Below, one piece after another: positions 25,511 through 39,386 of a DNA stretch of 64,000 nucleotides. Both the position numbers and the translations under genes were made by a program. The notes below the pieces were generated by a model. That model was not told where the DNA came from. It did no database searches and worked only from the letters and a program-made list of their open reading frames with translations. The DNA is from Varroa destructor (taxonomy: Eukaryota; Arthropoda; Arachnida; Mesostigmata; Varroidae): assembly GCF_002443255.2 (NCBI RefSeq), contig NW_019211455.1, positions 33,752,150-33,816,149 on the forward strand, given 5' to 3'. Numbering within the stretch: the first letter of the stretch is position 1; each line of letters opens with the position of its first letter.

Positions 25511-28500
25511 CTTCAACTGTAAGTAAAAATCGAACATTTTGTAATATTATTTTTATATTTCTGTAATATGAGCTTCTTACATAAAATCGTACTGGATACT
25601 GATCATCATGAAATGGACATATCGTACACATCAAAAACACTCTATTCTGACTATATGGTGGTCAATAGAACCTATAAAGCCGACATCGTTAAGCAATGAC
25701 GAACGGCCTTATTAAACGGGTAGAGATGCTGTAGGGTGTGCCACAAAGAAGCAAACAAACAGCCATTTATCAGAACCAATAAGGGAACGTGTTCAGGAGA
25801 AAAAGGAATCGGGACATGACAAATAGTGTAGCGAGAAGCTTAAGTTCACAAAGGATATAAAGATACTACACATTTTGTCGAATATACAAAAACCAGAGCC
25901 GCTTGATAATATCCAAAAGGAATGCAGCACTAACTAAGGAAGGAACGTAAATAAACAAATGAGAGAAGTACTAGAAAGGGGTAAAGACAGCATTAAAGGG
26001 AAAATAAATCAACACAATGAATGCGAACACAGAGAAATCGGTAGATGTGAAATGAAGTCAAACCACTTGAAAGGTAGACAGTAGGAACATAAAACGACTC
26101 GTGGAGAAGGTAGAAAGACATGAAAATTAAAAAAAATACGCCTATCTGGCCTTTTACATAAAAGTTCATTTAATCTGAGTCTACTTTTTAATTAATAACT
26201 CTTCCAACAAAAAGAGTTGCTTCAATTCCAATATAAGGTAGTCATAATTCAAAACTAAAATATCATCAGCCGGTGAAAGTTACAGGTGCGGTATATTGAA
26301 TCCATGCCGAAACTGAATGGCATAGGCAGCAACACGAGATCAAACTACAAGCGATCAAAAAGGCGATAAGACAAAAAATTAAGACAGAGTTTCAATGGGG
26401 ATTTGGTCCGCACAAAGCAATTCTGCTGTATAGATACTACACGTTTTACGTTACGTTTTACAACCTTATAAATACTGTACAATAATGGATGCCTTGAAAT
26501 AGGAATTAACGATGTTGCGAAATGGCGCAAGAAAGGCAATATGCTACAATTGTTTTCAAAACTTTAATAGTATGGTTGTATTACTTCAATCAGAGGACTG
26601 TTTTTATTTAAAAAAATCTTTATCGATGTACTAAACACAATGATCTGGTAGAATTAGTCCTGGTTTAGCAATCTAGGGATTGCAGGTTGAAATGAAGGCT
26701 AACATAAGTTGAAGCCCCAATTATAGTTAAGCGTATTTCCTGTTTACAGCACAACTCTTCAGATTTTATACTCTAGAGGTTAGGTGTACGTTAACTTGTA
26801 TAAAAGTCTTGCTAGTTCTAAATGTGTATACTATTGCGAGCTGTGAAAATTATTTAAAAAATATATAAAAGCTATTCAGGACGTTCTAGCAAAATAATCG
26901 CCAGGTAAATGGACCACTAAGAATGTAGATTTAAAAAAAAACTACAAAAACAGATTTTGCTAATATTTAACATGGTAGACATGAATAGGATAAATAAGTA
27001 GTATTATTACAGACAAATCAGTCAAAACAGTGATCTCACTGTCCTCGTATTGTTCGGTAGATTGGGCTCATTATAAGATAACCTACGGGTCTTCACGAAA
27101 AACTGCTAAGTATAAAGTGGTTTGCGATAGATAAGCTCTCCATAGAACCGTTATTGCACAATTAAGCGCATAAAATTTTCTAGTCTGTCATAACTTGCAG
27201 TAATCTTTTTTTGAGGATAAAAGCTAACAAACTTTTTGTGCGTTCATCGACCAAAATTTTATATCATCTACAGAAGCCAGAAAGGAAATCTCACATGATT
27301 GATTATCCAGCAACTCGAGGTGCGCTTGAATTTTTTCCAATACACTTCACTGTTTTAAGGCTATTGCAGAGTCAACCGGCCCTAGTTTTAATGGCATGCC
27401 TTAAGAGCGCAGAGTAGTAGGACCAACTTGACCAGAGTGAACTACTGACCGTTTACAATAGAGTTATCTACTCGTATAGAAAAGTTGCGTTTGTGATATA
27501 GTCATAAATGACAATGCTTTCCTCAGGACTGTGCCTTTAATATACAGACATTAATCAAATGAAATCAAGTTTACCTTTACTAAGCCAAGAGACTTAAAAC
27601 ATTTATATTATAACAATGGTAACAATATTAACAATAGTTTTATGTTAAAATTGTCGTACAAATGTATTTTCTTTCTTTATCTATGGCAGAAGTAAATATG
27701 GACCATCAGGTTTACGTTATATATAAGTGTGAACATGTAGCTTATGCTATGGTAATCTACATACTGTAATGTGATCTTATGTAACTTAAGCATGCATACT
27801 GCATTACTCTACACATTCACTCTCCTCAGAGATATTGGATTAAATATATAAATAAATGATTTTTATGAAAATTTTTCTGATAGCCTGCCAGAAAATTGTC
27901 AGTTAAATGGGTATTAATAAGATAATCGCATTCTAAAAAAGGAGACTGTACAAAAAGATATGGGCAGGTAGAATAACTGTTATAGGCTGATACGAATATA
28001 AAAATAGTATACTTCATGACGCTAAATGTTTTTGTTAGCTATACAATGCACATAATACGCCATTGTTACATAGTATGTAGTTAACGCGATATTATCTCGA
28101 TAGTTGTGTGACCTCGGTCTACTCGGGAAGACTTTTACAAGTTCTTAAATAGGTAAGCACTCGTTATGGTCGACTTCATACTACACAACTAATTTTTCAA
28201 TTTTTCTTTCACAAAAACACAATGTTCTCTTAAGGAACCTGATATACGATCAACTTCTTTGTTTTTGTTAGCTGAAAACGAGCAAATTACCGCAAACGAT
28301 TCAAGTGTACGGTGCCCGTAAACCCTACATTTCTTTGCGCGGATCTGACATGTAATGCAACTATGTTCTCTCATGTGAACTTGCATATTGTTTAAACTGG
28401 GTAAGTTAGAGCATTGTAGGTCTCATGTAATTCTGTTTATCGATGTATGGAAGCCACGTGTGAGGTCCATGAGCTGTGGGTTAAGTGTTCCTTCTCGAAA

Positions 28501-31230
28501 AAATGCAGATAACTGAAAACGAAGAAATGTTTCACATAATCAAATAATAAACATGCATGTGATACATTAGTAAGGTTTAATGTGACTAGGATAAACTCAA
28601 ATAACGGGTTCACATAAATACATTTCGCATTCTTAGTAATTGGTGACCCTGCTGCGATGTAAGAAGTTCAAGTTCACACAATAAGGAGAAATAATATGAT
28701 ACGTATATATTATAAAGGTCTGTGAACATTTTTCAGCAACAAAAGTAAATATGTACACCTCTTTATTGGCTTAGAAAAGATCTTAGCAAACGAGCATATT
28801 AGCGCTTATGTCAGGAGCGGCCGCTTATGTTAGGATTGACACTTACGTGAAATTGTTTTAACTGTTTGCTGGCACTGATACTGTATCTGGCAATCTCTAA
28901 TAAAACAGTTTGTGTACTGCCCTCCTACGGAGTTCTCTCGTTCGGCAAATCAAACGCTTTGAAGCGAAAAAATTATATTTAACGAGAACATGTGTATCCA
29001 GTCAATGGAAGAAAATAAAAACTCTTCACTAATATCTGTATCTAACCCTATTCAAATTAGAATAGGAAAAGATTACTCCTCTTTCTTGTATGGTATCTTC
29101 AAGAACGCGGTATTCAAAGAGATAACCTACCTTCACAAGCCGCAGTCACTGCAGCTAAATTTTAGCAGTAAATAATTCCTTGCTTTATTTCTGGTATCGC
29201 TCACACACGACCCAAGCTAATGATCATATAGTCTTCAAATGTGAGCAAAACACATACTTGAGAAATACATCTTATGAAGCTAATAACAACTACTTTTGTT
29301 CATTTCGGGATCTTACTTTGTTTTTGTTTGTACTCTCCCACGTTTGCTGATCATGATGATGTTAAACGATGTTCGATGCGGCTGACTTCTCACTGTTCGC
29401 ATTCAGCTGGCAACGGAATAGAACATTCAACGATATAGCAGATTTGTTTTCTATCAAACAATTGCTCTTAGGTGAAGCTTTGTCGTGCCATGCCCTATTT
29501 TGGTGTGCAGGTGCATAGGAAAGTTCAATGTTTAATATAACAGTTACTGGTTATAATGGGTTTACTGTGAAGTAGTAGACTACTAAAATGCGAAAAGCTG
29601 AACTGCCCTTCACAATGGCTGAATGTGTTTAAGTGAGTACTGCCATTTCATAGATACACACTTGCGGGTTGCTTAATTTGTAGCATTACAAGTCAAACAT
29701 CGAACTGGTATGGCTCGTGTACGGCATGCAATCATAATTCTTTTGATTCTGAATGTAGGCATATGTTTTTTTGCCAAACAGACATAAGAAATCAGTTCAA
29801 GGACTTCACTTCTAGGCTGCGAAACTGAAAAGGGTACCTTATTGATGGCGACCAAAGATAGGCCATTTTTCAAATGTTATCGATTTCTTTTGAGACTATG
29901 ATCTTCTGTATTATTTGTTATCTTCCGCATGATACCATTACATGGTTAGTTCTCAATCAGATCATTCTTATCAAAAATAACAAGTTAAAATTGAATTAGT
30001 TACTTTCAAAGTTTTAAGATAGGATTTTGTTAAAGTCTATGAAAAGTTCATAGCATAGTTTGTATTTTGTACTTAATGCCGATTACCACCCGGCTAAATC
30101 AGTAAACTTTCATTTTTAAATTTTTATCGAGTTTATAAGACAATCATTAATTTTCTTGTGCCACTTTTTAGACCCCTCTGTAAACTTGTATAACGTATTT
30201 CTATAAATGCGTTTAGCTTAGAAATGAGATGATAACGATAAGCAGGTGACACTTCATTCTTAATAGATTAGGTCAACAAAGTTTTTGCGCATTATAACGA
30301 TCCTTATGTATGTTGATAATGAATTTTTGACGTAGGTAAGATACTTTATGCACAACTAAACATAGGATCTACAAGCTGCGTTTCGTTTGTTGGATACTTT
30401 CCTATTTTTCGTATATGTTATACACTATGAGTCTTTGTGAACTAGATGAGCTCATGTGGATGATTTGCAAGCTTCTGTTTCTCCTAATTATACATATAAT
30501 TGGTTAAAAAAGAAAAAAGTTAACGGAAACATTTATGAACGCTCCAGAGATTATAATTTCAATATCAATGCAGGTTAACTGTAGACAATGTTCCACCATC
30601 ATTATAACAACTAGTAAAACGCCAATGTATTTACAAACTGATCTATTGTTTACAGTTATCTGTAGTTCAGGGGTCTACAATTAAGAACCAAATTTGAAAC
30701 TGAATTAATCCTTTGAATTATCAATTCGGTCTAATCAAGCTCGGGCAGTAGTGCTCACAGGGCTACGAGACTTTTCATTAAGACAGCAATTCCATTGTAC
30801 AGCACAGTTTTTAAAAATCAACTATCGGAAACGATTGCGATTGCGTGAGAACCCTGGCCGATGACCCCGGACATGTTTAGAGAAATGGAAGTTCGTATGA
30901 ATAAGGAAAAAGCAATATCTTGGCTTTTAATCAAAGACACCCAAGCTATACAAGAGGTCTCAAGTTGGCTGTCAGGCTGAGGACAAAGATGAAACGTTGG
31001 CATACGAGACATATGTAATATTTGTGTCAAGGTCTAAAATGTGTAAATTATATTGAAGTGATAACGGAACATATTGTTAGTGAGGAAGTTATTCCGTGAT
31101 TCGTCTGGTTGTCCTTAAATACTCTTGGTTTAGAATGTTTAATATGCCCTTTAATGTCTTTTTTTTTCTAGAAAGGCTTCATTAAAAAGTTTCCATCTTT
31201 GACTCACAACGTGAAGTTGTACGTGATACA

Positions 31231-31245
31231 TTTATATATATATAC

Positions 31246-31290
<45 letters not shown>
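31231..31290. repeat. Interrupted (TA)n microsatellite
   Basis: About 60 bp of TA repeats broken once by cattta. Confidence 0.95.
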
Positions 31291-31295
<5 letters not shown>

Positions 31296-34293
31296 CAGTA
31301 GACTTTAATAAAATGTAGTCTAGCTCTATTAATGGCTTTTCTTTTACTGTTGCAAATCTAGTGAACATTTCCCCAATTTGTTTTGTTTCTTTGGTTTCGT
31401 TAATATGTTTGCTTATGGTATTCCCTGCACTCTTTTGGGAGGCTGGGCTAGGACCCATATTGAACCTCCGTTTGCATTTGCTTATGACATCTTATCTTTT
31501 AAATCAAACTGGTAGTGTTTTTTTTGCTGCAGATTTTTTATTGGGTATAGCGGAAGGATCTTTTTTAGAAAATGCAGATTTACACAGAGGCCACAGTATA
31601 TGATTTTATTACCCGATGGATAAGTTCTTCATCTTATTCAAAGCAAGTCGTAGCATCATAGTGGGCTACCGATATTGTTGTAAATAATAAAGGTTATTTA
31701 AAAGTCAGAATACGTGTGAAATTTTCAATCGGTACGATAACACATTTACCACCAATCGCTAAATTTTTGGTGAGCTTATAGTCTATATGCGATTGCTGAT
31801 ACTTGGATGGTTTCGCCTGTTTTTCGTTCGTTTTTCTGACGAGAATTTTCTGAAGGCGCTTCTATATAACTGTGGAACAGACTTCCTTTATTCTGATAAT
31901 GCCACTTTTAGCAGATTAAACTGAACATCTAGGTGGCAAGCACGCTTTAAAATTATTTATAACTAATAATGCAATAACTTAATGTTAATTTGTGGAGTAA
32001 AGGATCGATCTTTCCAACAGACTATAATATTAACCAATAAACTTGAATTTTAGAACATATAATTGCTGTCCCGTTTTAGAAATCTTCAAATCGTACAGCG
32101 TTGCCGCCGCAGATATACCGTTTATCGATGCCTGCAGCCAATCTCTACTGGCGCCACATAATAGGCAAATTTCTTCCGTCAACACTACACACTGTGTACA
32201 TACAAGCATTGATCAAAGTACGACTCCTAGAACAACGTAGGTGTGCTGCGTTCTTCCGCTTGAATTTTAGAAGAATTTTCAGTGAAGTTTTAAAAAGTGC
32301 TTCAAAAATGAAGGTGAAAAAATCTCGATACTGTTATTTTAAGTGCATTCTTCGCTAAATGTGCTATTTTTTTTACACACAATCGTGCGGTACCCCACCT
32401 GCAACGAGGATAGAAGACGAAGCGAGTACCTCTATGTTTTCGTTGTAATATATTTAGTTCTAACCAAAAATTCAACACCTTTCCATTCCGGTTGATGACG
32501 AATAGTTTGCCAGCGAAATTGGTTTATGTGTCATTTTTAACAATTTTTTTTTCAACAACAAGTAATTTCTTGCCTATTTTAAGATATCTATTGTTTGAGC
32601 GTTCTACGTTTTGAAGCTTATCCAATTACCGGCGCGCATTAAATTACTGGCGCGTATCCTGTTCATCGTATTTTGTAGTCACTGGAGGTCCATTCTCAAT
32701 GAATCTTATTTTTTCAATTCTTGTTGATATCATAAAATCCTGTACGCAGTAAGGGATAACGTAGTCATTCACCATTATGTCGAACGTGAGATATGTTTTT
32801 GATAAGGTGAAATAGCTCGGCTAGCTCGCGAAACCATATAGTGTTTGGGTTTTCCGCGTTAAATCTACGCACAATTTAGGAATCATACCCAGATGCTCTC
32901 AATTATTTGATCTGATTCTCTGAAGTTCAGTTTCATTCCCACTGTTCATTAGAAATTGATTCCAAAATTTCAAAAGTGTTTTTGTTATATGGACATGTGT
33001 TCAACGATCTAATTTTCGTCTGACCGCAAACATTCCATCTTGCGTTGCATCTTCCTTTGCCGATTCTCAGGTGTCTTTCTTCTCTGCATAATTACTACTA
33101 TTTGACGAGAGTTCCTTCGATGCGCATCATGACAGCTACTAATTATTCGTTTTTCTATCCCGTGTTAACTCACTAACAGCTCGTCTAAGCTAAATTTAGT
33201 TACAATGTTATTATATCCAACATAAATGCGAACGATCATTCGTATCTTGGAATAACTAACACTAAAAAGTTTATATTTAATGTTTTTTTTTTGTAATTTT
33301 GATTTGCTGATAGCTTAATATTGCGTCAAGTTGCAAAACTGTTTTTGCTCTTAAGCGTCTTGTTATTTTTCTGTCTAGATCACAGCATTTTACATGAAAT
33401 TAAAATTGTCCTATTATTTCAAAATCATACAATTTCGATATTTAAGAAAACTATATTGACCTAACCTTCCATGCAAGGTCAACTTTGCTTTATATATTTA
33501 TTTAATTCTTTTACGGTTCCGATCCCAAGTATTGAATTGGTTTTAGATATTTACACGTATTTTGTTCATTGAAAATATAAATATTTGAGTTCATATGTTT
33601 GTGGAACGCCATCACAGGTTAAGAATGAACTTTTTTTTGTTAGAAAATACTTACTTTTAATATATCAAATAAAATAATAGAAGATACATAATTTTGCTTA
33701 CGTTATAATCCTATTGGTCCTGTTCCTTAGACACCATTATATAATAATATATAAAACTGTGATATGCTAGGTTACCGCCGACTTGGATTTTATTACAGGT
33801 GACGTAAAGAACGTCGTGCGGTGTTGATGTGAGTACCACGTGGCTTAGTCGACGTAGTCTAGCATCTCTAAGAATATTTTACTAAATCAAGAAGAGTTTA
33901 TATAATCATAGTTTAATTTAAACTGAGTGTTCGTCACGGCAGGATAGGAGAAAAAGGGGCTGGTTGCATCCTGGTATATTTGAGTGGTTCATTTGCGACA
34001 CTGACCCGTGGTAGAATCTCATACCAATTTGCTTTAGAACAGAGAAAGATACGTACGTAAACAAGAAATTGTAAGGTTTTCGCCAAGGTTGCGATTTCTC
34101 ATTATCTAACAGATCTCCTTCGTTGACTACGTAGTGGGGTGGATTTCTTCGTGGGTTGCGGGTACTCAATATCGATTGCGATATCGATAATTGGTGTGTG
34201 ATGATTCATTTTCAGACCGGTTGTTTGCTCGAGGGTTAGGCTAACATAATCCTTGGTGGATTTTTTCGTAAAAAAGCAACTAGCCAAATACGG

Positions 34294-34313
34294 TGCTTGC
34301 TTGCTTGCTTGCT
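34294..34313. repeat. (TGCT)n microsatellite
   Basis: Five tandem TGCT units, intergenic. Confidence 0.9.
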
Positions 34314-34708
34314 ACAGCTGCCTTTCGTGCAGGTTTATAAAAAAAAAAATTATTGTGCAGAGATAACAATCCTTTTGCTTGGATTTTCATTTACGTCAAC
34401 GTAACTGTAGTAACCATTTTTCAAATGGTGCCGTGCTTTCATCCTAGTAGCCCATGTTGATTAGAAGTAGACATGCAAACAAAGATGACCTAAAGCAACC
34501 GACTATCGAGCCTGGAACAGCTTGTTCGACGTTGGATGTTGGATGGATGGAAGGACGAAGAACTTTCGAAAACGACTTTTTCCCACCTGGAATATGTTCT
34601 CAGCTATATGTATAAACCAACATTGATCTGGTTAATAAAAAGGACTAAGGTTTCAAATAGTTGAAAGCCTCGACATGTAGCTTAAATATACTATACTGGT
34701 AATTGTTT

Positions 34709-34942
34709 TTAGACAGGCACAGGTACTGCAAATGCCGAAAGAATTATTAAACCAGCAGCATCCATTGAATAACAAGATCTCTGAAGTTGGCTACATGGAG
34801 CGAGAGTCTTTCGTGATGTAAGAGTACACACAAAATAATATACAAACACGCTTTCGCCTGTTCCATGTGCTTCATTGAGGAAGGGTAGGCGATCTTTGCT
34901 TGCTTCTATCCATGTCATAATAATCGATGTCGATAATTGCAT
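34709..34942 (-). mobile_element. Possible Penelope-like element fragment
   Basis: Minus-strand 77-codon frame reading MTWIEASKDRLPFLNEAHGT, then SRKTLAPCSQ and LIILSAFAV. This loosely follows the Penelope/PLE segment after the RT core (FT.E.E....LPFLDV... Y.KPTHT..YL...S.HP...K..V...L..RA). The resemblance rests on LPFL plus spacing. Confidence 0.3.
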
Positions 34943-35497
34943 CTTAGGCTTAGTTCAGACTGCGTTGTTACTGCAGGGTTGCAAAATTAAAGTGCTCACA
35001 GAGTTGATCTGGAATGTGTCCTAAACCTAAAGGTGTCGGTGCGTAATCATGTGGGTTCACAATGGTTAACACGAATAACTGAACAATCTCCTGAAACATT
35101 TACGTTCCATTGCTTGTTCAGGAAGCATGAAATATGCCATTTAAGATATTTTCAACAGACATCTGCGTAAGTGTAACGTAATTTAAACTTTTAAACAGAA
35201 ATTTGTGAATATACTTTATTACCGTCATTGCTGTACATTTTCGCATTTATATGAAATAATAGTGATTCGTCAAGGACTAGCGGTTGGTGTTAAGAAACAT
35301 ATACTTACTGCAGAATATTTTTGACATTTTAACATTTTTTGTGGCAGCTAATTCGAAAACTCATTTACTCACGATTTTTTTAAATGCAAAGTTCATTAAC
35401 CTAAGAGTTGATTATTGTTCCATGAACTGGATAAGAAGTTAGCCGACGAATAAATTGTCTATATTAACATTAATGACACCTTTAGTCCTAGTGGAGC

Positions 35498-36035
35498 ATG
35501 CCACTCGAGTGTAATCTAAGGTTTTTTTCCCTCAGTTCTCTTCTATTTTATAGTTTTTGTCTCGGTGTAAGGGATATTTTTCAAACCAGGGATCTACACA
35601 AGCTCTATGCTAATGATTCGAAGCTATACGGTTTCGTTGATAGTGTGTGGAATCGCTTATTGCTTCACCCGGCAGTGAACGCTGTGCATGCGTGATGCCA
35701 ACAGTGGCATGACTATGTCTATCCAAGCATGTATGGCTATATCTCACACAGAATAGTCTAGTAAATACTTATTAGGTAATGTAACCAGTCGTCGACGAGT
35801 AACTTGAAGTTACAATTTTGCGGGAGCTTGACTGCAGTCTCCATATGGGCCAGATAATTTAGGCGGCATCAAATAATTAGTCTCATTTTCGGGTACCTTG
35901 TGATTCAAAAGCTTGTACTTGATATTAATCTTTACAAGGGTCTCGTTGTTCCGAGATATTCATACTGTCCCGAAGTTTGACTATCTTATAGGAGAAAACA
36001 CGTAGATGCTATCAAATGAGTGCAAAGCGGTTTGC
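35498..36035 (+). mobile_element. LINE (Jockey/CR1-like) reverse-transcriptase relic 1
   Basis: SSLLFYSFCLGV ... HKLYANDSKLYGFVDSVWNR matches the LINE RT core (PLLF..YINDL...LYADDTKLYG). About 440 nt on, in the same frame, GLVVPRYSYCPEV.LSYRRK then HVDAIK.VQSGLL matches the thumb region (LVRPxLEYC..VWSP...HVDAIE.VQRRFLR). YADD has become YAND and stops are present. It is intergenic, upstream of RNF26. The 5' end and tail were not found. Confidence 0.65.
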
Positions 36036-36039
36036 TCAT

Positions 36040-39000
36040 ATAGTAGGCTTTAGATGCGACGTAGATAGAATGAGGCATAAAAATATTTTGCCACCGGCCA
36101 GAGTGTGCACTTTATACAGTAAACGGTACAAACAGTTTGCGTTCACTTACGAACTAGACTAATTAGGTAGATCGGTGTTATAACCAGGCTGAATGACGGG
36201 ATACTCACAGCAGGGACAGCACACCCGAGAAAGGACTTCGAGGTTTCTTTGAAAGTATCTTTTTCTTCTATATAAATATCTATCGCTATTAATACTACCA
36301 TTGTTTATACTACTGAAACACTGTCAGCTTATTAATAATCTGCCTTTCTCAATATAATAAATGCGAATATGGCTTAGCTAAGAAAAACTGTTTCATTTAA
36401 ATGTCAGCTGTATTAGCACCTTTTTAATAGACACCCATGTGAAATTCTCTTAAAAGTTACTCAAAATCACTGCCTTGTTATAGCCGCATAAGTAAAACGG
36501 TTTTTTGGTATTTAGAAACATTTTCCCACATAACGCGCTATGCTAAGATTTGCCTTTCAAAGGCAAGTTCTACCCGAACGCTGGAATTTGGGTGTAGGAA
36601 CTGCATTTCTACTCAGCCCCTCGAGAACTTTTGACTAACACCCATAAGTACCAGTTACACGGGCTCATATGAAAATATTCAACCGCCATTTCGTTAGAGG
36701 AAGAATACAATAGATTACTGCCTGCGGCAATAGTCTTGCAACCATACGTAAGACTCTGGCGGAAAAAAGCCAAGAAGTTTGTCATTTATGTATCAAGATA
36801 AAGGAATACCATAACATAAGGAAAATTTCAAGCTTAAAAAGTTACCAAGAAACGCATTGAAAGTTGGCTTGCAGCAAGCGAATAGCAAAATAAATAAAAA
36901 AAATGATATAAAGCGAGAAAGGTGACAAATTCGGTAAACGTAAGAGATCTTTATTACTTTTTGCGAATTTTTTAGAACGGTTTTGTTATCAATAAATTTC
37001 GCCGTTGAACATTATATTAGCTTCAAAATATTACCGTATATATAGTTTTTCGTTTATAAAATATCATCGTTGCTGTGTTTTGAAAAAGGCACATCCACTT
37101 CAAGACGCAAGTTTAGTAATATGGATGAGACGGCAGTCAAAGCTTGGCCACAGTGTAGCACATCAGTAAAAAAAGAATTTCAAAAAGCAATTATGCATAC
37201 TCTTCAACCATTAGGGATTTATAATATGGTAATATAATCATTCGTGATGAATCAGCAAAATTGTAAAAAATATATACGTACTATACTATATATATATATA
37301 TATATATATATACGTAGGCTCGTGGCGGCAAGCAATACAAGAATGTTACCATTTCTCGAGTATGTATTAACTGTGTCTTAAATGCCTGATGCACTATGAC
37401 AAAGAAAGAGCGATCTTCTTTGCCATTTTTGTATGTGGTACGAGAACGTTTTTTATTTGAAGAACGTATATGCTATGAAGCTTACCGATCAGATGCTGAA
37501 CCACCCGTGCACGCCGCCTTTTCCTATAAGAATAATGCACAATCACTTGCAACTTTTTGCTTGCATAAAGGTATATTGGAGACAAAATACAAAAGAGGCT
37601 TTTTGCCATTTTTTTTACTTAATAATACTAGTTTTACAATACGTATATAGTTTTTTTTATGAAAGCAAAGTAAAAGAGGATCCTTCTTGGGCATATATTT
37701 GCGGATCTTATACGGTGACGGTATTTGATACGGCATCGGAGGTGTAGTAATGCAATGATTGTGGGCTTCAAACAAAATTACAGTTTGCAGCTGGATTATG
37801 TCGGCCCTTACGACATCTGATCTTACAGGTACAGCCCCACTCCATGCGAATATAACCCAAGATAAATTGCAAAGTACGATAAAGATTAGTATGCGTGTTA
37901 GAATAACTTAGGGTCAAAAACGAGTCGAGGTCACTGAGCATTTTGGGGGCAAATATCGTAACACAAGATGTTTGAGCCATGAAGAATGGTTCGTACGGCA
38001 CTCCTGCATAAAAGTAGATACGCAAGATTTGAAGTCATAAACAAGTTTTGCGCAATCAGAGAATTAGTCCTATTTTTTGTTGAGGATTGATTAGGATAGT
38101 AACGAAAGACATCGGGATTTGCGGTCGCTTCATCAGAACTCCATCTTTAAGTAGGAGACAAAGTCGTACTTTATGGACCTTCAGAACATCAAGCAGTACG
38201 TAAGGAGAAAGGTGTGGAAATGCTTCGGAAGTGGCACACAGAAAATTGTTGTGTAAGATCTGAAGTCCAAAATTTCGCAAGAAAGTTGCTAGCTTTCAAG
38301 CCACCACGCACTATGATAATAACCGCTTCTTCTTTTGCAATACTGATTTACAACAACTGTTATTTTCCCTAAGATTTCAGATCGACGATACTAGTAACTG
38401 GGGATTGTGATAATAAGCAAATATAATTTGTTTTCAGGTTCACTGGCACTGTCATCATTGTGAATGGGCCAAGGCAATTCGTCGAAGCACTGATCTTAAG
38501 CAGAGCTTCGTTTCCATTCGGTTTACTAGCAAGAAACCAACTAACCATAGCAGTGTAACCGAAGGTATAAGACTGCGTGAAGAGTTGCGATGGCGACAAT
38601 AATAGCACGCGTCAACGCAGCAATTAATTTCGTTACCGATCTAGTCGGCTACACAATAAGGATTAACTACTTCCTAGGAGAGGCGCTCTTTACGTTACTG
38701 TCATGGGCTTTTGGTACGTTGATATCATAAATACTGAACAAATTACGTATAAAGCATCCCATGCACTTCAATATGTTTAGATGAGATGATCTAATCGTTT
38801 GTGTTGGCAGCCAGCTGTCTAAAGTAATGCTTAACGCCTTAAGCAAAACGATTATTATGAGCTGGCACGACAAACACTTGAATTTCGTGTGATTGCCTGC
38901 CGAAAAACTAAATTATCGTCAAATCAACGGATCGCCGTTTAATATCTAAGTGCACCGAGTTTCACGTCCGGAACCACTGCTTAGGGTTGCCAAATGTTTA

Positions 39001-39110
39001 ATTCAAATAGAAGTACCTTTAAGGCTAGTGTTACTGTTTGTATGGCCTAATGAGCTGCCCGCTGATATTAGAGTATCGAATTATTCAATACATGCAATAA
39101 AATTATCTAT
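36040..39110. other. Intergenic stretch upstream of RNF26
   Basis: No recognisable gene. A short ATG frame near 37.12 kb (MDETAVKAWPQCSTSVKKEF...) ends at a GTAATA donor-like site and is probably chance. A (TA)n tract lies at 37287-37312. The RNF26 promoter is expected here. Confidence 0.5.
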
Positions 39111-39124
39111 ACAGGTCACGTGAC
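39111..39124 (+). promoter_or_regulatory. 5' UTR splice acceptor and GTCACGTGAC palindrome before RNF26
   Basis: An acceptor (ttatctatacag) ends at 39114, 44 nt before the ATG. It is followed at once by GTCACGTGAC (39115-39124), a perfect 10-bp palindrome with a CACGTG E-box core. Either the exon begins here, or the palindrome is a bHLH-type binding site near the start. The sequence does not decide between them. Confidence 0.35.
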
Positions 39125-39158
39125 GACGGGAACGCGGACGCTGCTGGCACTAATCAAG

Positions 39159-39386
39159 ATGGCGGTTTTTGATCTAGGCCAGTTTGTTGAGGATCTAGGT
39201 GGATACGTGGCAGCGTTGGTGGCTGTCGCGGAAGGATTGGTCAACCTTAGTTGTCAATTAGTAGCTACTTTATTTTTTGCTTTCCTCTCAGCTCTCGCAT
39301 CTTTTGTATCAGTTGTAATAGGGGTAGGCACCTCGGTGTATGTCACAATCAGCTCTATCCTGGACGCTATCAAGCAACTCACACAG
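39159..39386 (+). CDS. RNF26: RNF26-like coding exon 1
   Basis: 76 codons, MAVFDLGQFVEDLGGY followed by two long hydrophobic stretches, ending AIKQLTQ. The donor ACACAG|GTGATT is non-optimal. The open frame continues past this point, but the hydrophobic protein pattern resumes only at 39673, so I splice here. Confidence 0.75.

Larger units (their letters stand above)
25517..34700. other. Intergenic stretch upstream of RAD17
   Basis: No recognisable gene. Contains an interrupted (TA)n tract at 31231-31290. A non-coding RAD17 first exon and promoter should lie here, but nothing distinctive marks them. Confidence 0.5.

Noticed and set aside
28189..28386. Zinc-finger-like MREHSCITC in a minus-strand frame
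   Set aside because: A single accidental Cys/His cluster without the spacing of a C2H2 finger.
31361..31603. 80-codon hydrophobic plus-strand frame
   Set aside because: Hydrophobicity follows from T-rich sequence, with no family and no splice sites.
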